From contig NZ_RCWF01000001.1 of assembly GCF_003667345.1 (NCBI RefSeq), positions 248,001 to 312,000 on the forward strand: a DNA stretch of 64,000 nucleotides. Reading direction: 5' to 3'. Shown one piece after another: positions 26,136-36,925 of the stretch. Positions within the stretch are counted from its first letter, which is position 1; each line of letters opens with the position of its first letter. The translations under genes were made by a program, and so were the position numbers. This DNA comes from Poseidonibacter antarcticus (GTDB lineage: Bacteria > Campylobacterota > Campylobacteria > Campylobacterales > Arcobacteraceae). The notes under the pieces are model-generated. The model saw nothing but the letters and a program-made list of their open reading frames with translations. It did no database searches and was not told where the DNA came from.

Positions 26136-28457
26136 ATGAAAAAGTTAATAATTTCACTGTTTCTAATGAGTTTTTTTCTACTAACACTTGAAGCTTCTGT
26201 TAATATTGCAGTTTTAAGTGATAGCAAAAGTCAATTCAAAAAAGAGACAGCTCTAAAACTTAAACAAGAACTACAAGACCTAACAAATGGTGAATTTAAA
26301 ATAAGCTTTCCAAGATCAAAGCAATTCTATGGAGATTTTTCTACTGTTGATTTGAAAAAGCACCTAAAAGATTTACAAGAAGATTCTAAAGTAGATATGA
26401 TTATTACTATTGGTTTACGTGCAAGCCAAATAGCTCGTAAAAGCAAACTACAAAACAAAGCAGTTTTTGCTCCTTTTATTTTTCAAACTATTACACCTAA
26501 AAAAGATGAAAGTGGAATAAAAAACTTTAATTATTTAAGAGTTGATATATCATTTAAAGATGAACTTGAAAGATTTTTAGAAGTTACAAATTTTTCAAAC
26601 TTATCTATTATGATAGATGAAGATCTTTATCAAAGTTTTCCAAAAGCAATAAAACATATTAAAACTATTGCAAATGAAAAAAGAATTAATCTTAATTTTA
26701 TTCGTCAAAAAAATCCAAATGATAACTTGATAGATAAAATTCCTACAAACAGTGATGCAATTATGATTGCAGCTCTTCCACAAATAACTAAAAAGGCAAA
26801 AGAAGAACTAATAAATGGATTGATTTTGAAAAAACTCCCTTCTTATAGTTTAACACCTGAAATTAATGTTGAAGAAGGGATTTTAGCTTCATCTATAAAT
26901 CAAGATAAATTTAAAAGACGTTTAAGAAAACTTAGTTTAAATATCCAAGCGGTACTTCGTGGAGAAAAAGCTAGTAAACAAGATATTTTATTTAAAGAAA
27001 AGCATAATCTTACAATTAATATGCAAACAGCTAGAAGTATTGATGTTTATCCAAATTTTAAACTATTAAGAGATATTAAACTTTTAAATGAAGAACAAAA
27101 GAATATTAAAGCTTTAACATTAGAACAAATAGCAAAAGAAGCAGTTCAAAATAATTTATCTATCATAAGTGGAAAATTAGGTGTTAAAGCAAGTGAACAA
27201 ACAATTGAAGAGGTAAAATCTGTATTTTATCCACAAATTACAGCTAGCTTGGATTATTCACAATTAAATGATGATAATATCTATGTTGAAACTGGTTTTT
27301 ATGCGCAAAAAACTTCAGAAGCTTCTATTAGCTTACAACAAATACTCTTTTCTGAAAAAGCCCTAGCAAACTTAGAAATACAAAAAGAGTTACAAATATC
27401 AAAAGAAGCACAGCAAGAAGCACTAGAATTGGAAGTAATAAAACAAGCTACAACACTTTATTTAAAAGTATTAGTAAGTAAAACTTATACAAAAATTGCA
27501 AGTGATAATTTAGCTCTAACACAAAGAAATCTTAAACTTGCAAAAAGTCGTGTTTCATCAGGTGCATCAGATCGTTCGGATCTTTATTATTGGGAAAGTA
27601 AAATAAGTAGTACAAAACAAAATCTTTTAGATGCAAAAGCAAATGTTTCAAAAGTTAAAGACCTTTTAAAACGTATTTTACATCGTCCTTTAGAAGAAAA
27701 TATTTCTATTGCTTCAATCAGTCTTGAACAATTACATAAATTAATAGGAAATCAACGACTTATAAAAGAAGTGGCAAATGAAAAAAGCTATAAACAAATG
27801 GCAAACTTTTTTATTAAACACGCACTAAAAAATGCACCTGAATTAAAAAGTCTAAATGCTAATTTATCAGCTCAAAGAAGACAACTTTTATCACAAGAAC
27901 GTGATTATTATACACCTAGTGTGATTTTAGCTGGTGAAGTAAATCATGTTTTTGATGAACAAAGAACAATAGATAGCTTTTCTCTTGAAAATGATACAAA
28001 CTGGCAAGCTGTTGTTAAACTTTCATTACCACTTTATGAAGGTGGTGCAAAAAATGCTAGAAAACAACGAACGCAATTACAATTACAACAGCTTCAATCA
28101 AAATATTTAGACCAAATAGAGGGCATAAAAAGAAATATCTGGGAAGATATGCACGCTATAAAAGCTAGTTATCCTTCTATTGAATTATCAAAACAAGCCG
28201 CACAATCTGCACAAAAAAGTTTTGAACTTATAAGTGCAAACTATGCAAAAGGAACACGAGCTATGACTGACCTTTTGATTTCACAAAATGCAAAACTAGC
28301 AGCAGATAGTGCATCAGCAAATGCGGTATATCAATTTTTAATTGATTTTACAAAACTACAACGAGATATTGCTTCTTTTGATTTTTTCCTTAACCGTAAG
28401 GGATATAATACATTAGCTCATACTTTAGAAACAACACTTAAAACAAATAAGGAGTAA
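26136..28457 (+). CDS. TolC-type outer-membrane efflux protein with N-terminal ABC_sub_bind-like domain
   Basis: The 773-residue exported protein has a signal peptide (1-20, ending LTLEAS). Residues about 21-305 look like the substrate-binding fold of the ABC_sub_bind family: NIAVLSDS at the start, DMIITIGLRASQIA near 87-100, GILASSINQDKF, and the family-typical end ILFKEKHNLTINMQTARSIDV. From about 326 (ALTLEQIAKEAVQNN) to the end it is a TolC/OMF channel with the usual duplicated coiled-coil halves. Ordinary TolC proteins are about 450-500 residues, so the first 300 are an addition. It heads a six-gene operon with its own adaptor, ABC transporter and regulator. Confidence 0.88.
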   Translation: MKKLIISLFLMSFFLLTLEASVNIAVLSDSKSQFKKETALKLKQELQDLTNGEFKISFPRSKQFYGDFSTVDLKKHLKDLQEDSKVDMIITIGLRASQIARKSKLQNKAVFAPFIFQTITPKKDESGIKNFNYLRVDISFKDELERFLEVTNFSNLSIMIDEDLYQSFPKAIKHIKTIANEKRINLNFIRQKNPNDNLIDKIPTNSDAIMIAALPQITKKAKEELINGLILKKLPSYSLTPEINVEEGILASSINQDKFKRRLRKLSLNIQAVLRGEKASKQDILFKEKHNLTINMQTARSIDVYPNFKLLRDIKLLNEEQKNIKALTLEQIAKEAVQNNLSIISGKLGVKASEQTIEEVKSVFYPQITASLDYSQLNDDNIYVETGFYAQKTSEASISLQQILFSEKALANLEIQKELQISKEAQQEALELEVIKQATTLYLKVLVSKTYTKIASDNLALTQRNLKLAKSRVSSGASDRSDLYYWESKISSTKQNLLDAKANVSKVKDLLKRILHRPLEENISIASISLEQLHKLIGNQRLIKEVANEKSYKQMANFFIKHALKNAPELKSLNANLSAQRRQLLSQERDYYTPSVILAGEVNHVFDEQRTIDSFSLENDTNWQAVVKLSLPLYEGGAKNARKQRTQLQLQQLQSKYLDQIEGIKRNIWEDMHAIKASYPSIELSKQAAQSAQKSFELISANYAKGTRAMTDLLISQNAKLAADSASANAVYQFLIDFTKLQRDIASFDFFLNRKGYNTLAHTLETTLKTNKE

Positions 28458-28464
28458 GTCTTTT

Positions 28465-29442
28465 ATGAAAAAAATTATCTATCTTATACTTATAGTAATA
28501 GTTGCCATTGGTGCTAAATTTGCTTATGATTATATGAATAAACCTTCAGCTTTAGAGGGATTTGCCTTTGGTAATGGAAGAATAGAGACAACGCAAGTTG
28601 ATATTTCTACTAAACTTCCAGGAAGACTAGAATCTGTTTTAGTTAAAGAAGGTGATATGGTAAAAAAAGGTGATGTTCTTGCACGACTTGATAGTAATGA
28701 ACTAAATGCAAAATTATCACAAGCAAAAGCTCAAGTTGAACAAACAAAACAACAAAAAAACTATGCACTTGCACTTGTACGTGAAAGTCAAAGTACATTA
28801 AATTATAGTAAAAAAAATCTAGCACGTGCAAAAGCACTTTATATAGATGATAATATTCCTTTAGCTAACTTACAAGAAAGTCAAACAGCAGTAGAACGTG
28901 CTAAAGCAGCCTTAGAAGCTGCAAAAGTACAAGTAATAAGTGCTGATGCTAGTATTAAAGCAGCACAAGCACAAGTTAAAACTATTCAAGTAAATATAGA
29001 TGATAGTACACTTTATTCACCTATTAACGGAAGAGTACTTTATCGTTTAGTAGAAGAAGGTGAAGTTGTAGGAAGTGGTGGAAAAATTCTTTCAGTTTTA
29101 GAACTTACTGATACTTTTATGACTATATTTTTACCTACATCTCAAGCTGGTTTAGTTGATATTGGTTCAAAAGCACGTATAGTATTAGATGCTTTACCTA
29201 ATCTTGCAATTCCTGCAACAGTTAGTTTTATCTCTCCTCAAGCACAATTTACACCAAAAGAGATTGAAACACAAAGTGAGCGAGAAAAATTAATGTTTCG
29301 TGTAAAAGTTAAAATAAACCCTCTTTTACTTTCACAACATCTTAAAAAAATAAAAACAGGTCTTCCAGGAATTGCATATATTCGTTTAGATGAAACTAAA
29401 CCTTGGCCACAAATGCTTAGTAATGTAGCGAAAATCAAATAA
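28465..29442 (+). CDS. HlyD/YbhG-type membrane fusion protein
   Basis: The 325-residue periplasmic adaptor has an N-terminal membrane anchor (about 3-20), then a lipoyl/barrel half ending [12 protein letters not shown] coiled-coil hairpin (about 75-170) is rich in Ala, Gln and Lys, and a second lipoyl half ([22 protein letters not shown]) is followed by a beta-barrel domain. This arrangement links an inner-membrane ABC exporter to TolC. It starts seven bases after the TolC-fusion gene and ends two bases before the ATPase gene. It is closest in layout to YbhG of the YbhGFSR exporter. Confidence 0.93.
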   Translation: MKKIIYLILIVIVAIGAKFAYDYMNKPSALEGFAFGNGRIETTQVDISTKLPGRLESVLVKEGDMVKKGDVLARLDSNELNAKLSQAKAQVEQTKQQKNYALALVRESQSTLNYSKKNLARAKALYIDDNIPLANLQESQTAVERAKAALEAAKVQVISADASIKAAQAQVKTIQVNIDDSTLYSPINGRVLYRLVEEGEVVGSGGKILSVLELTDTFMTIFLPTSQAGLVDIGSKARIVLDALPNLAIPATVSFISPQAQFTPKEIETQSEREKLMFRVKVKINPLLLSQHLKKIKTGLPGIAYIRLDETKPWPQMLSNVAKIK

Positions 29443-29444
29443 TT

Positions 29445-32162
29445 ATGAACACTGTAGCCAAACTAAGCCATGTAACACACCGTTATGGTAAAGATATAGC
29501 TATTGATGATATTAGCTTAGATATTCCATCTGGTTGTATGCTTGGATTAATTGGACCAGATGGTGTTGGTAAATCTTCAGTCTTAGCTCTTATTTCAGGA
29601 GTTAGAAAACTACAAAGTGGAAATATTCAAGTATTAGATGTTGATATTAATAATAAAAAACAAAGAAATAATATTTGTCCAAGAATTGCATATATGCCAC
29701 AAGGACTTGGTAAAAACCTTTATATGTCACTTTCTGTTTATGAAAATATTGAGTTTTTTGCACGTCTTTTTGAACAAGATAAAAAACAAAGAACTGCCAG
29801 AATTGAAATGCTACTTGAAAGTACAGGTCTTTTAAACTTCAAAAATAGACCAGCAGGAAAACTTTCAGGTGGAATGAAACAAAAGCTAGGACTTTGTTGC
29901 GCACTTATTCATGACCCTGATTTACTAATACTAGATGAACCAACTACAGGAGTTGACCCACTTTCACGTAGACAATTTTGGACACTTATAGATAAAATAC
30001 GTAGCAATAGAAAAGATATGAGTGTTTTAGTTGCTACTGCTTATATGGAAGAAGCCCAACAGTTTGATTATCTTATTGCAATGGATGATGGAAAAGTGCT
30101 TTATACAGGTAGCCCAAAAACATTAAAAGAACAAACAAAAAGTGATGATCTTGATGCTGCTTTTATAGCCCTACTTCCAGAGGAAAAACGCTCAAATCAT
30201 AAAAAGCTTGTAGTTCCTCCTTATAAAGATAATCAATCTGACTATGCTATAGTTGCTGAAAATTTAACTATGAAATTTGGTGATTTTACAGCAGTTGACC
30301 ATGTTAATTTCAAAATTAGAAAAGGTGAAATATTTGGATTTTTAGGCTCAAATGGTTGTGGAAAAACTACTACAATGAAAATGCTTACAGGACTTATTGC
30401 ACCAAGTGAAGGGAAAGCATGGTTATTTGGAAAAGCTGCTAATAGTCGGGATTTAGAAATTCGTAAAAATGTTGGATTTATGACACAAGCTTTTTCTCTT
30501 TACTCTGAATTAACTGTTTATCAAAATCTTCTTTTACATGCACAACTTTTTCATATAGAAAAGGAAAAAATAGAGCCTAGAATAGAAGAAATGTTAGTAC
30601 GTTTTGATTTAGAAGAATATAAAAAAAGTTTTGCTTCTAGTTTACCACTTGGTATTAGACAGCGTTTATCTTTGGCTGTTGCAGTAATTCATAAACCGCA
30701 AATGCTTATTCTTGATGAACCAACTTCAGGAGTTGACCCAATTTCACGTGATAACTTTTGGGAATTATTAATTGATTTAGCAAGAAATGATGGTGTTACT
30801 ATTTTTATTTCAACACACTTTATGAATGAAGGTGAGCGTTGTGATCGAATATCATTGATGCACCAAGGTAAAGTTCTTGATAGTGATACACCAAAAGCAC
30901 TTACTTTAAAAAGAGGGAAAGATAAGCTTGAAGATGCATTTATTGAATATCTTGAAGAAGCTAGTCAAGAGAAAATAACAAATACCGAAGTTAAAATCTC
31001 ACAAACAAGTCAAAGTAAACAAACTAAAAGAAAATATTTTAGTTTTGATAGACTCTTTGGATATAGCTATAGAGAATCTTTAGAACTAATTCGTGATCCA
31101 ATACGTTTGACGTTTGCACTTGTAGGAATGATATTTTTACTCTTTATTATGGGTTATGGTATTACTATGGATGTAGAGGACTTACATTTTTCAGCACTTG
31201 ATAATGATAAAAGTCCACAAAGTAGAGACTATATTCAAAATATTTCTGGTTCGCGTTATTTTATTGAACAAAAAGAGTTATCTTCACAATCTGAACTTGA
31301 TTTACGTATGAAAAGTGGAGAATTAGCTGTTGCTATTGTTATCCCTCCAGGATTTGGTAAAAAACTACTCCGTGGAGAATCTGTAGAAGTTTCAGCTTGG
31401 GTGGATGGTGCGATGCCTTTTAGAGCCGAGACAATTAGCGGTTATTTATTAGGAATGCATTATGATTATATTCAAAAATTAGTTATGCAAACTTATGGAA
31501 TAACACCAGCACTTAGTTCGGCAAATATTGAAATGAGATATTGGTATAATCCTGATTTTAAAAGTATTTTTGCAATGGTTCCTGCTGTTATTCCTATTTT
31601 ACTTATTTTTGTACCTGCTATTTTAATGGCACTTAGTGTTGTACGAGAAAAAGAAATGGGTTCTATTACAAACTTTTATGCAACTCCTGTTACAAAACTA
31701 GAATTTTTAATTGGTAAACAATTACCATATATATTAGTAAGTATGATAGGATTCTTTGGCTTGCTCTGTCTTGCTGTTTGGGTTTTTGCTGTGCCTATTA
31801 AAGGAAGTTTAATAACCTTTAGTTTTGCAGCATTACTTTATATTATTACAACTACAGGATTGGGTTTACTTATTTCTTCTTTTGCTAAAACGCAAATTGC
31901 AGCATTAGCAGGAACGGCGATATTAACACTTATTCCTACTATTAACTTTTCAGGACTAAAAGATCCTGTTAGTTCACTTGAAGGAATTGGTGCAATTATT
32001 GGTGCAATATTTCCTGTAACATATTTTATTAATATTAGTAGAGGACTTTTTAGTAAAGCTGTTGAAATATCTGCACTTTATCATGATTTATTAGCCTTAT
32101 TTATTGCAATAATTATAATTACTCTTAGTAGTATTTTATTACTAAAAAAACAGGAGTTATAA
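29445..32162 (+). CDS. ABC exporter: two ATPase domains fused to a permease
   Basis: The 905-residue protein has ATPase domain 1 at about 5-240 (Walker [10 protein letters not shown] at 37-45, signature SGGMKQ at 141, Walker B LILDEP at 161). ATPase domain 2 is at about 265-500 (Walker [22 protein letters not shown]), and its signature motif is the degenerate LPLGIRQRL in place of LSGGQ. Residues about 545-905 form an ABC-2 permease with one N-terminal helix, a periplasmic domain and five C-terminal helices. The layout equals YbhF joined to a permease, as in RbbA/YhiH-like proteins. It overlaps the next permease gene by one base (TAATG). Confidence 0.93.
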   Translation: MNTVAKLSHVTHRYGKDIAIDDISLDIPSGCMLGLIGPDGVGKSSVLALISGVRKLQSGNIQVLDVDINNKKQRNNICPRIAYMPQGLGKNLYMSLSVYENIEFFARLFEQDKKQRTARIEMLLESTGLLNFKNRPAGKLSGGMKQKLGLCCALIHDPDLLILDEPTTGVDPLSRRQFWTLIDKIRSNRKDMSVLVATAYMEEAQQFDYLIAMDDGKVLYTGSPKTLKEQTKSDDLDAAFIALLPEEKRSNHKKLVVPPYKDNQSDYAIVAENLTMKFGDFTAVDHVNFKIRKGEIFGFLGSNGCGKTTTMKMLTGLIAPSEGKAWLFGKAANSRDLEIRKNVGFMTQAFSLYSELTVYQNLLLHAQLFHIEKEKIEPRIEEMLVRFDLEEYKKSFASSLPLGIRQRLSLAVAVIHKPQMLILDEPTSGVDPISRDNFWELLIDLARNDGVTIFISTHFMNEGERCDRISLMHQGKVLDSDTPKALTLKRGKDKLEDAFIEYLEEASQEKITNTEVKISQTSQSKQTKRKYFSFDRLFGYSYRESLELIRDPIRLTFALVGMIFLLFIMGYGITMDVEDLHFSALDNDKSPQSRDYIQNISGSRYFIEQKELSSQSELDLRMKSGELAVAIVIPPGFGKKLLRGESVEVSAWVDGAMPFRAETISGYLLGMHYDYIQKLVMQTYGITPALSSANIEMRYWYNPDFKSIFAMVPAVIPILLIFVPAILMALSVVREKEMGSITNFYATPVTKLEFLIGKQLPYILVSMIGFFGLLCLAVWVFAVPIKGSLITFSFAALLYIITTTGLGLLISSFAKTQIAALAGTAILTLIPTINFSGLKDPVSSLEGIGAIIGAIFPVTYFINISRGLFSKAVEISALYHDLLALFIAIIIITLSSILLLKKQEL

Positions 32163-33280
32163 TGATAAAGCATTTAAAAAATATTTTTCGTCTTGGAATT
32201 AAAGAGTTTCAAACATTATGGCGTGATAAAGTAATGGTAATTTTAATTGCTTATATTTTCTCTTTTGCTATTTATATTGATGCTACCTCAACATCTGTAG
32301 AAATTCATAATGCCTCTATTGTTTTTGTTGACCAAGATCATTCATCTCTTTCTGTACGCATTGTAGATGCATTTTATCCTCCACGTTTTAAAAAAGAAGG
32401 TATTGTTTCACAAAAAGAAGCAGATAATGGAATGGATGAAGGGACATATACCTTTGCTGTTATAATTCCTTCTGGTTTTGAGAAAAAGATAATTAATGGT
32501 AAAATAGCCAATTTACAACTAAATATTGATGCAACACGTATGACGCAAGCTGGTATTGGTGCTGGATATATTCAACAAATAATTTCAAAAGAAGTAAATG
32601 TATTTTTACAAAAACCTACAACAGTTTTACCTATTAATCTAATAACAAGAATGAAATATAATCCAAATTTACAAAGTACTTGGTTTGGTAGTGTAATGGC
32701 AATTATCAATTATATTTCAATGCTTTCAATTATGCTAGCAGGTGCTGCACTTATTAGAGAAAGAGAACACGGAACACTTGAACATCTTATGGTTTTACCT
32801 ATTAATGCTACTGAAATTATGCTTGCTAAAGTATGGTCAATGGGACTTGTAGTACTTGTAGCTGTTATTTTCGCATTACAATTTATTGTTCAAGGAGTAT
32901 TAGATGTACCAATAGCTGGTTCTATTCCTCTATTTTTATTAGGAACTACCTTAATTTTATTTGCTACTACATCTATGGGGATTTTTATGGGAACGGTTGC
33001 ACGAACAATGCCTCAATTTGGTTTGATATTTATTATGACAATTATTCCTATTATGATTCTTTCAGGAACATTAACACCATTTGAAAGTATGCCCAAGGCT
33101 TTACAATATTTAATGCACCTAGTTCCAACGAGTCATTTTGTTGATTTTGCACAGGCGGTACTTTATAGAGGTGCTGGTTTTAATGTAGTATGGATAGATA
33201 TGTTATGGATTTTATTAATTGGTATAGTATTTTTTCTTTTAACATTGATGATATTTAGAAAAAGTTTGGAGTCTGAATGA
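32162..33280 (+). CDS. ABC-2 type permease
   Basis: The 372-residue inner-membrane permease has one N-terminal helix (about 24-42), a large periplasmic domain (about 45-170) and five helices towards the C-terminus, with the ABC-2 signature region GAALIREREHGTLEHLMVLP. It resembles YbhR/YhhJ and should pair with the permease half of the preceding ATPase fusion. Its start overlaps that gene's stop, and its stop overlaps the PPK2 start (ATGA), which indicates translational coupling through the operon. Confidence 0.93.
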   Translation: MIKHLKNIFRLGIKEFQTLWRDKVMVILIAYIFSFAIYIDATSTSVEIHNASIVFVDQDHSSLSVRIVDAFYPPRFKKEGIVSQKEADNGMDEGTYTFAVIIPSGFEKKIINGKIANLQLNIDATRMTQAGIGAGYIQQIISKEVNVFLQKPTTVLPINLITRMKYNPNLQSTWFGSVMAIINYISMLSIMLAGAALIREREHGTLEHLMVLPINATEIMLAKVWSMGLVVLVAVIFALQFIVQGVLDVPIAGSIPLFLLGTTLILFATTSMGIFMGTVARTMPQFGLIFIMTIIPIMILSGTLTPFESMPKALQYLMHLVPTSHFVDFAQAVLYRGAGFNVVWIDMLWILLIGIVFFLLTLMIFRKSLESE

Positions 33281-34038
33281 AAAATAAAAAAACATATAAA
33301 AAAGAGCTTTATGATTTACAAGTTGAGTTAGTAAAGTATCAAAGTTATGTAATTAAAAAACAACTAAAAGTTTGCTTACTTTTTGAAGGTAGAGATACAG
33401 CAGGAAAAGATGGAACTATAAAACGTTTTACTGAACATTTAAGTCCTAGAGAAGCTAGAGTTGTTGCACTAAATAAACCTTCAAATAGAGATACAAAATC
33501 TTGGTATTTTCAACGATATGTTCCGCATTTACCAGAAGATGGTGAAATAGTTTTTTTTAATCGTAGTTGGTATAATCGTGCTGGAGTTGAAAAAGTTATG
33601 GGTTTTTGTACTCAAGAGCAGTATGTAAGATTTATGCAAGAAGTTGGTAGCTTTGAACATTTATTAACACATTCTCAAATTCATTTTTTCAAGTACTATC
33701 TTGATATTTCCAAAAATGCACAAAAACAACGACTTGCCTCAAGAAGAAAAGACCCACTAAAACAATGGAAAATAAGCCCAATTGATAATAAAGCACAAAG
33801 TATGTGGAATGATTATTCAAAAGCTAGAGATGCAATGTTTAGTAAAACAAGTTTCATCTATGCACCTTGGTATATTGTTCATACTGATTGTAAGAAAAAA
33901 GCTCGTATCAATGTTATTAAACACTTTTTAAGTCATGTAGAATATCCAAATAAAGATGAGGAAAAACTCATTTATGATACTAATATAGTTTTTAAATTCA
34001 ATGTCAAATATTATGAACAAGATTTAATAACAAAATAG
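33277..34038 (+). CDS. ppk2: Polyphosphate kinase 2
   Basis: The 253-residue PPK2-family enzyme has the P-loop-like Walker A FEGRDTAGKDGTIKRF (about 37-52), the Walker B region FFNRSWYNRAGVEKVMGF (about 93-110) and the lid segment LASRRKDPLKQWKISPID. The family transfers phosphate between polyphosphate and nucleoside phosphates. The length matches single-domain class I enzymes, which mostly make NTPs from NDPs; the exact class cannot be fixed by eye. Its place inside an efflux operon, translationally coupled to the permease by an ATGA overlap, is unusual. Confidence 0.92.
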   Translation: MKNKKTYKKELYDLQVELVKYQSYVIKKQLKVCLLFEGRDTAGKDGTIKRFTEHLSPREARVVALNKPSNRDTKSWYFQRYVPHLPEDGEIVFFNRSWYNRAGVEKVMGFCTQEQYVRFMQEVGSFEHLLTHSQIHFFKYYLDISKNAQKQRLASRRKDPLKQWKISPIDNKAQSMWNDYSKARDAMFSKTSFIYAPWYIVHTDCKKKARINVIKHFLSHVEYPNKDEEKLIYDTNIVFKFNVKYYEQDLITK

Positions 34039-34049
34039 AAAGAACATAT

Positions 34050-34706
34050 ATGTCAAAACGAAAAAATAATATTATTGAAACATCTATTAGTCTTTTTAAT
34101 AAAAAAGGTTATATGAATACTTCTACACGACATATTGCTCAGAGTATGAATATTAGTGTAGGAAATCTTTACTATTATTTTAAAAATAAAGAAGATATTT
34201 TAATTGAGATTTTCAATCATTTTATTGATGAAATTCTTTATGAAGTAAAAAAGATAAATTTCCAAGAAGATACTATGTTTCTTTTTGAAAATCTTTTGAT
34301 TAATAATTATCAAATAGAACGTAAGTATGCTTTTTTAACTATAGAGATTAATACAATTATTATGAGTAATCCAAACTTTAGAAAAATACGTCAAGAATCT
34401 CTTTTTTTAGAAATTGATTTATTTAAAAAGCTTATTAAACACCAAATCAAATTTGGTTATTTTATAAAGCTAGCTGAAGAAGAAATTAACTTTCTTATTT
34501 CAAATGTCTGGACTATTGCTGTTAATAGTTATACTTTTTGGTCTCTTTTAGACAAAAATATTGAAGAGAATTTAAAAAACTCAATACGCAATATTTATTA
34601 CTTTTTAAAACCATATTTTACTCAAAAAAGATTGGCATTAAAAGAACCTATTAAAAGTCAAGAAGAGTTAGAGTTTAAACTTGATGATATATCTGCCCTA
34701 CACTAA
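34050..34706 (+). CDS. TetR-family regulator of the efflux operon
   Basis: The 218-residue regulator has an N-terminal TetR helix-turn-helix (about 8-55; SLFNKKGYMNTSTRHIAQSM then ISVGNLYYYFKNKEDIL), followed by an all-helical ligand domain with no recognised family. It is the last gene of the operon, 11 bases after the PPK2 gene. The perfect palindrome over the operon promoter is the likely binding site, giving self-controlled repression. Its 3' end overlaps the convergent hypF gene by 32 bases. Confidence 0.92.
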   Translation: MSKRKNNIIETSISLFNKKGYMNTSTRHIAQSMNISVGNLYYYFKNKEDILIEIFNHFIDEILYEVKKINFQEDTMFLFENLLINNYQIERKYAFLTIEINTIIMSNPNFRKIRQESLFLEIDLFKKLIKHQIKFGYFIKLAEEEINFLISNVWTIAVNSYTFWSLLDKNIEENLKNSIRNIYYFLKPYFTQKRLALKEPIKSQEELEFKLDDISALH

Positions 34707-36918
34707 TTCCACCATCATTTAAAGGAATTTTTTTACTATAATAAAACTCTCTATCTTCTTTTTCTAATTTGTCAATTAATATTTCTAATAATGTTTTATT
34801 TTGAAAAACTCCTCCACTTAAAACAAGAGGTAAATCTTTATAATTATTTGCAATATCTAAAATTATATTTACTAATGTATTTATAAATTTTGAACAAATT
34901 ATTTTAGGATTTGATTCAAGTACTATCTCTTTAATCATTTTTTTAATATCAATTTGATTATCAGTTATTTCATAAGTAAAAGCTTCATTTATTTTTTCAT
35001 CATAATTTTTCTCACATTGAAGTCCTGTTTGCCCTTCATAACTTTGAGTATGTAAGATATTAGCAAAAGATGCAATAGCATCAAATAAACGCCCTATTGA
35101 GCTTGTAAGTGGTGAGTTTAATCCTTTTTGCCACATTGTATAAAGCATTTTAATTTCATTTGTTTTAAAAGCTTTTACACAAGGAATTTCTAAAGATAAC
35201 ACTTCTTCTAAACTAAAGCTATCAAATAAAAGTGAAAGTGCCACTCTTTTTGGTTCTTTTACAGCTTTTTCTCCACCTAATAGTTTAAAATATTTTAAAT
35301 GATTTACTCTTTTATAATTTTTTCTATTTGCTAAAAAAACCTCTCCACCCCAAATATTTCCATCATCTCCATAACCTGTTCCATCAAAGGCAATTGCTAA
35401 TACTTCTTTTTCGAGATTATATTCAGCCATAGTTGAAAGAATATGAGCATAATGATGTTGTACTTGGATTAAACCTAATGAAGGGTTTTCTTGTTTTAAT
35501 TTTAAAGCATATTTTGTAGACTCATAATTTGGATGCTTATCACAAACTATAGTGTCAGGTTCAAAATCGTAAAAATCTTTAAATGTTTGTATTGTTCGCT
35601 TTAAATACTCTATAGAGTCTATAGAGTTTAAATCACCAATATAAGGTGATAAAATTATATTATCTTCAAAAGCTAAACTAATAGTAGATTTTTGATTTGC
35701 ACCTAAGGCTAATATCTTTTTTGATGTTTTTTTTTGATGTTTTAAAGCTGTTGGTGTATAAGCTCTTGCATTTCTTAATTTACTAATATCATTTTTGACA
35801 ATTTGTATAACAGAATCATCACAGGCATTTATAATATCTCTATTAAAATCTAATACATAATCAACTGTATTGGCTAATTTTTCCAAGATTTCATCTTTGA
35901 ATCTTATAATTGGTTCATCTTTTAAATTTGCACTAGTTGCTACAATTGGATTATCTAAATATCTAAATAATAAATGATGAACAGCAGTATAAGCTATAAA
36001 ACAACCTAAATGATTAATATTAGGGGCTAGGCATTCACAAAGTATTGTATTTTGTTTTTTCTTTACTAAAACTATTGGTTTTTCTTTTGAGTTTAAAACC
36101 TCTTCTTCTTTTATAGATATATTTGCATTATTTTTAATACTATTAATATCTTTAAACATTACAGCAAATGGTTTATTTGGTCTATTTTTACGATTTCTTA
36201 ATTCATTTATAGCTTTTTCATTTGTCGCATCACAAATAATATGAAAACCACCTAATCCTTTAATAGCAACTATACTTCCTTTATTTACTAAGTGTGCTAT
36301 TTGTTTTATTGCATCTATATCTTGACTTATTAATTCATTATAATTATTATATAAACTTACATTTGGACCACAAAAAGAACAAGAAACTGGTTGTGCATGG
36401 TATCTTCTATTTGTAGGGTCTTTATACTCTTTTGCACATTTATCACATAAGTCAAATTCACTCATTGAGGTGTTTTTTCTATCATAAGGAATTGTTTTGA
36501 TAATTGAATATCTAGGTCCACAATTTGTACAGTTTGTTAAAGCATAGTTATATCTAAAATTATTTTTATCATTAATATCTGCAATACAATCATCACAAAT
36601 AGCCATATCAGGCAAAATCATTGTAGATTTATTATTTGAGTTTGTACTTTGGATTATCTCAAAAGATTTATATTCTTTTTGTGAACTTATTATTTCATAT
36701 TTTATATCATCTATTTTAGCTAATTTTAAAGAATTATTTTCAAGTTCAAAAATAAAATCCTTAAAGCTTTTATCATCACAATAAAGAAGAATATTTACAC
36801 CTTTGTCATCATTATTTACCCAACCGTTTATATTATATTTTAAAGCTAAATTATAAACAAAAGGACGAAAACCTACACCTTGTACAATTCCTTTTACTTG
36901 AATACTATATGAATTCAT
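34675..36918 (-). CDS. hypF: Carbamoyltransferase HypF
   Basis: The 747-residue HypF makes the thiocarbamoyl group that becomes the cyanide ligands of the [NiFe] active site. It has an acylphosphatase domain (1-90; GIVQGVGFRPFVYNLA), zinc-finger pairs (CDDC, CTNC, CDKC, CSFC between about 107 and 186), a YrdC-like domain (about 205-380; KGLGGFHIICDA) and a Kae1-like C-terminal domain (QVQHHYAHILSTMAEY, AFDGTGYGDDGNIWGGE). All four parts are present. The other hyp genes are not in this window. It lies eight bases after the ferritin-like/VIT1 gene. Confidence 0.96.
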   Translation of the reverse strand: MNSYSIQVKGIVQGVGFRPFVYNLALKYNINGWVNNDDKGVNILLYCDDKSFKDFIFELENNSLKLAKIDDIKYEIISSQKEYKSFEIIQSTNSNNKSTMILPDMAICDDCIADINDKNNFRYNYALTNCTNCGPRYSIIKTIPYDRKNTSMSEFDLCDKCAKEYKDPTNRRYHAQPVSCSFCGPNVSLYNNYNELISQDIDAIKQIAHLVNKGSIVAIKGLGGFHIICDATNEKAINELRNRKNRPNKPFAVMFKDINSIKNNANISIKEEEVLNSKEKPIVLVKKKQNTILCECLAPNINHLGCFIAYTAVHHLLFRYLDNPIVATSANLKDEPIIRFKDEILEKLANTVDYVLDFNRDIINACDDSVIQIVKNDISKLRNARAYTPTALKHQKKTSKKILALGANQKSTISLAFEDNIILSPYIGDLNSIDSIEYLKRTIQTFKDFYDFEPDTIVCDKHPNYESTKYALKLKQENPSLGLIQVQHHYAHILSTMAEYNLEKEVLAIAFDGTGYGDDGNIWGGEVFLANRKNYKRVNHLKYFKLLGGEKAVKEPKRVALSLLFDSFSLEEVLSLEIPCVKAFKTNEIKMLYTMWQKGLNSPLTSSIGRLFDAIASFANILHTQSYEGQTGLQCEKNYDEKINEAFTYEITDNQIDIKKMIKEIVLESNPKIICSKFINTLVNIILDIANNYKDLPLVLSGGVFQNKTLLEILIDKLEKEDREFYYSKKIPLNDGGISVGQIYHQV

Positions 36919-36925
36919 AAGCTAA

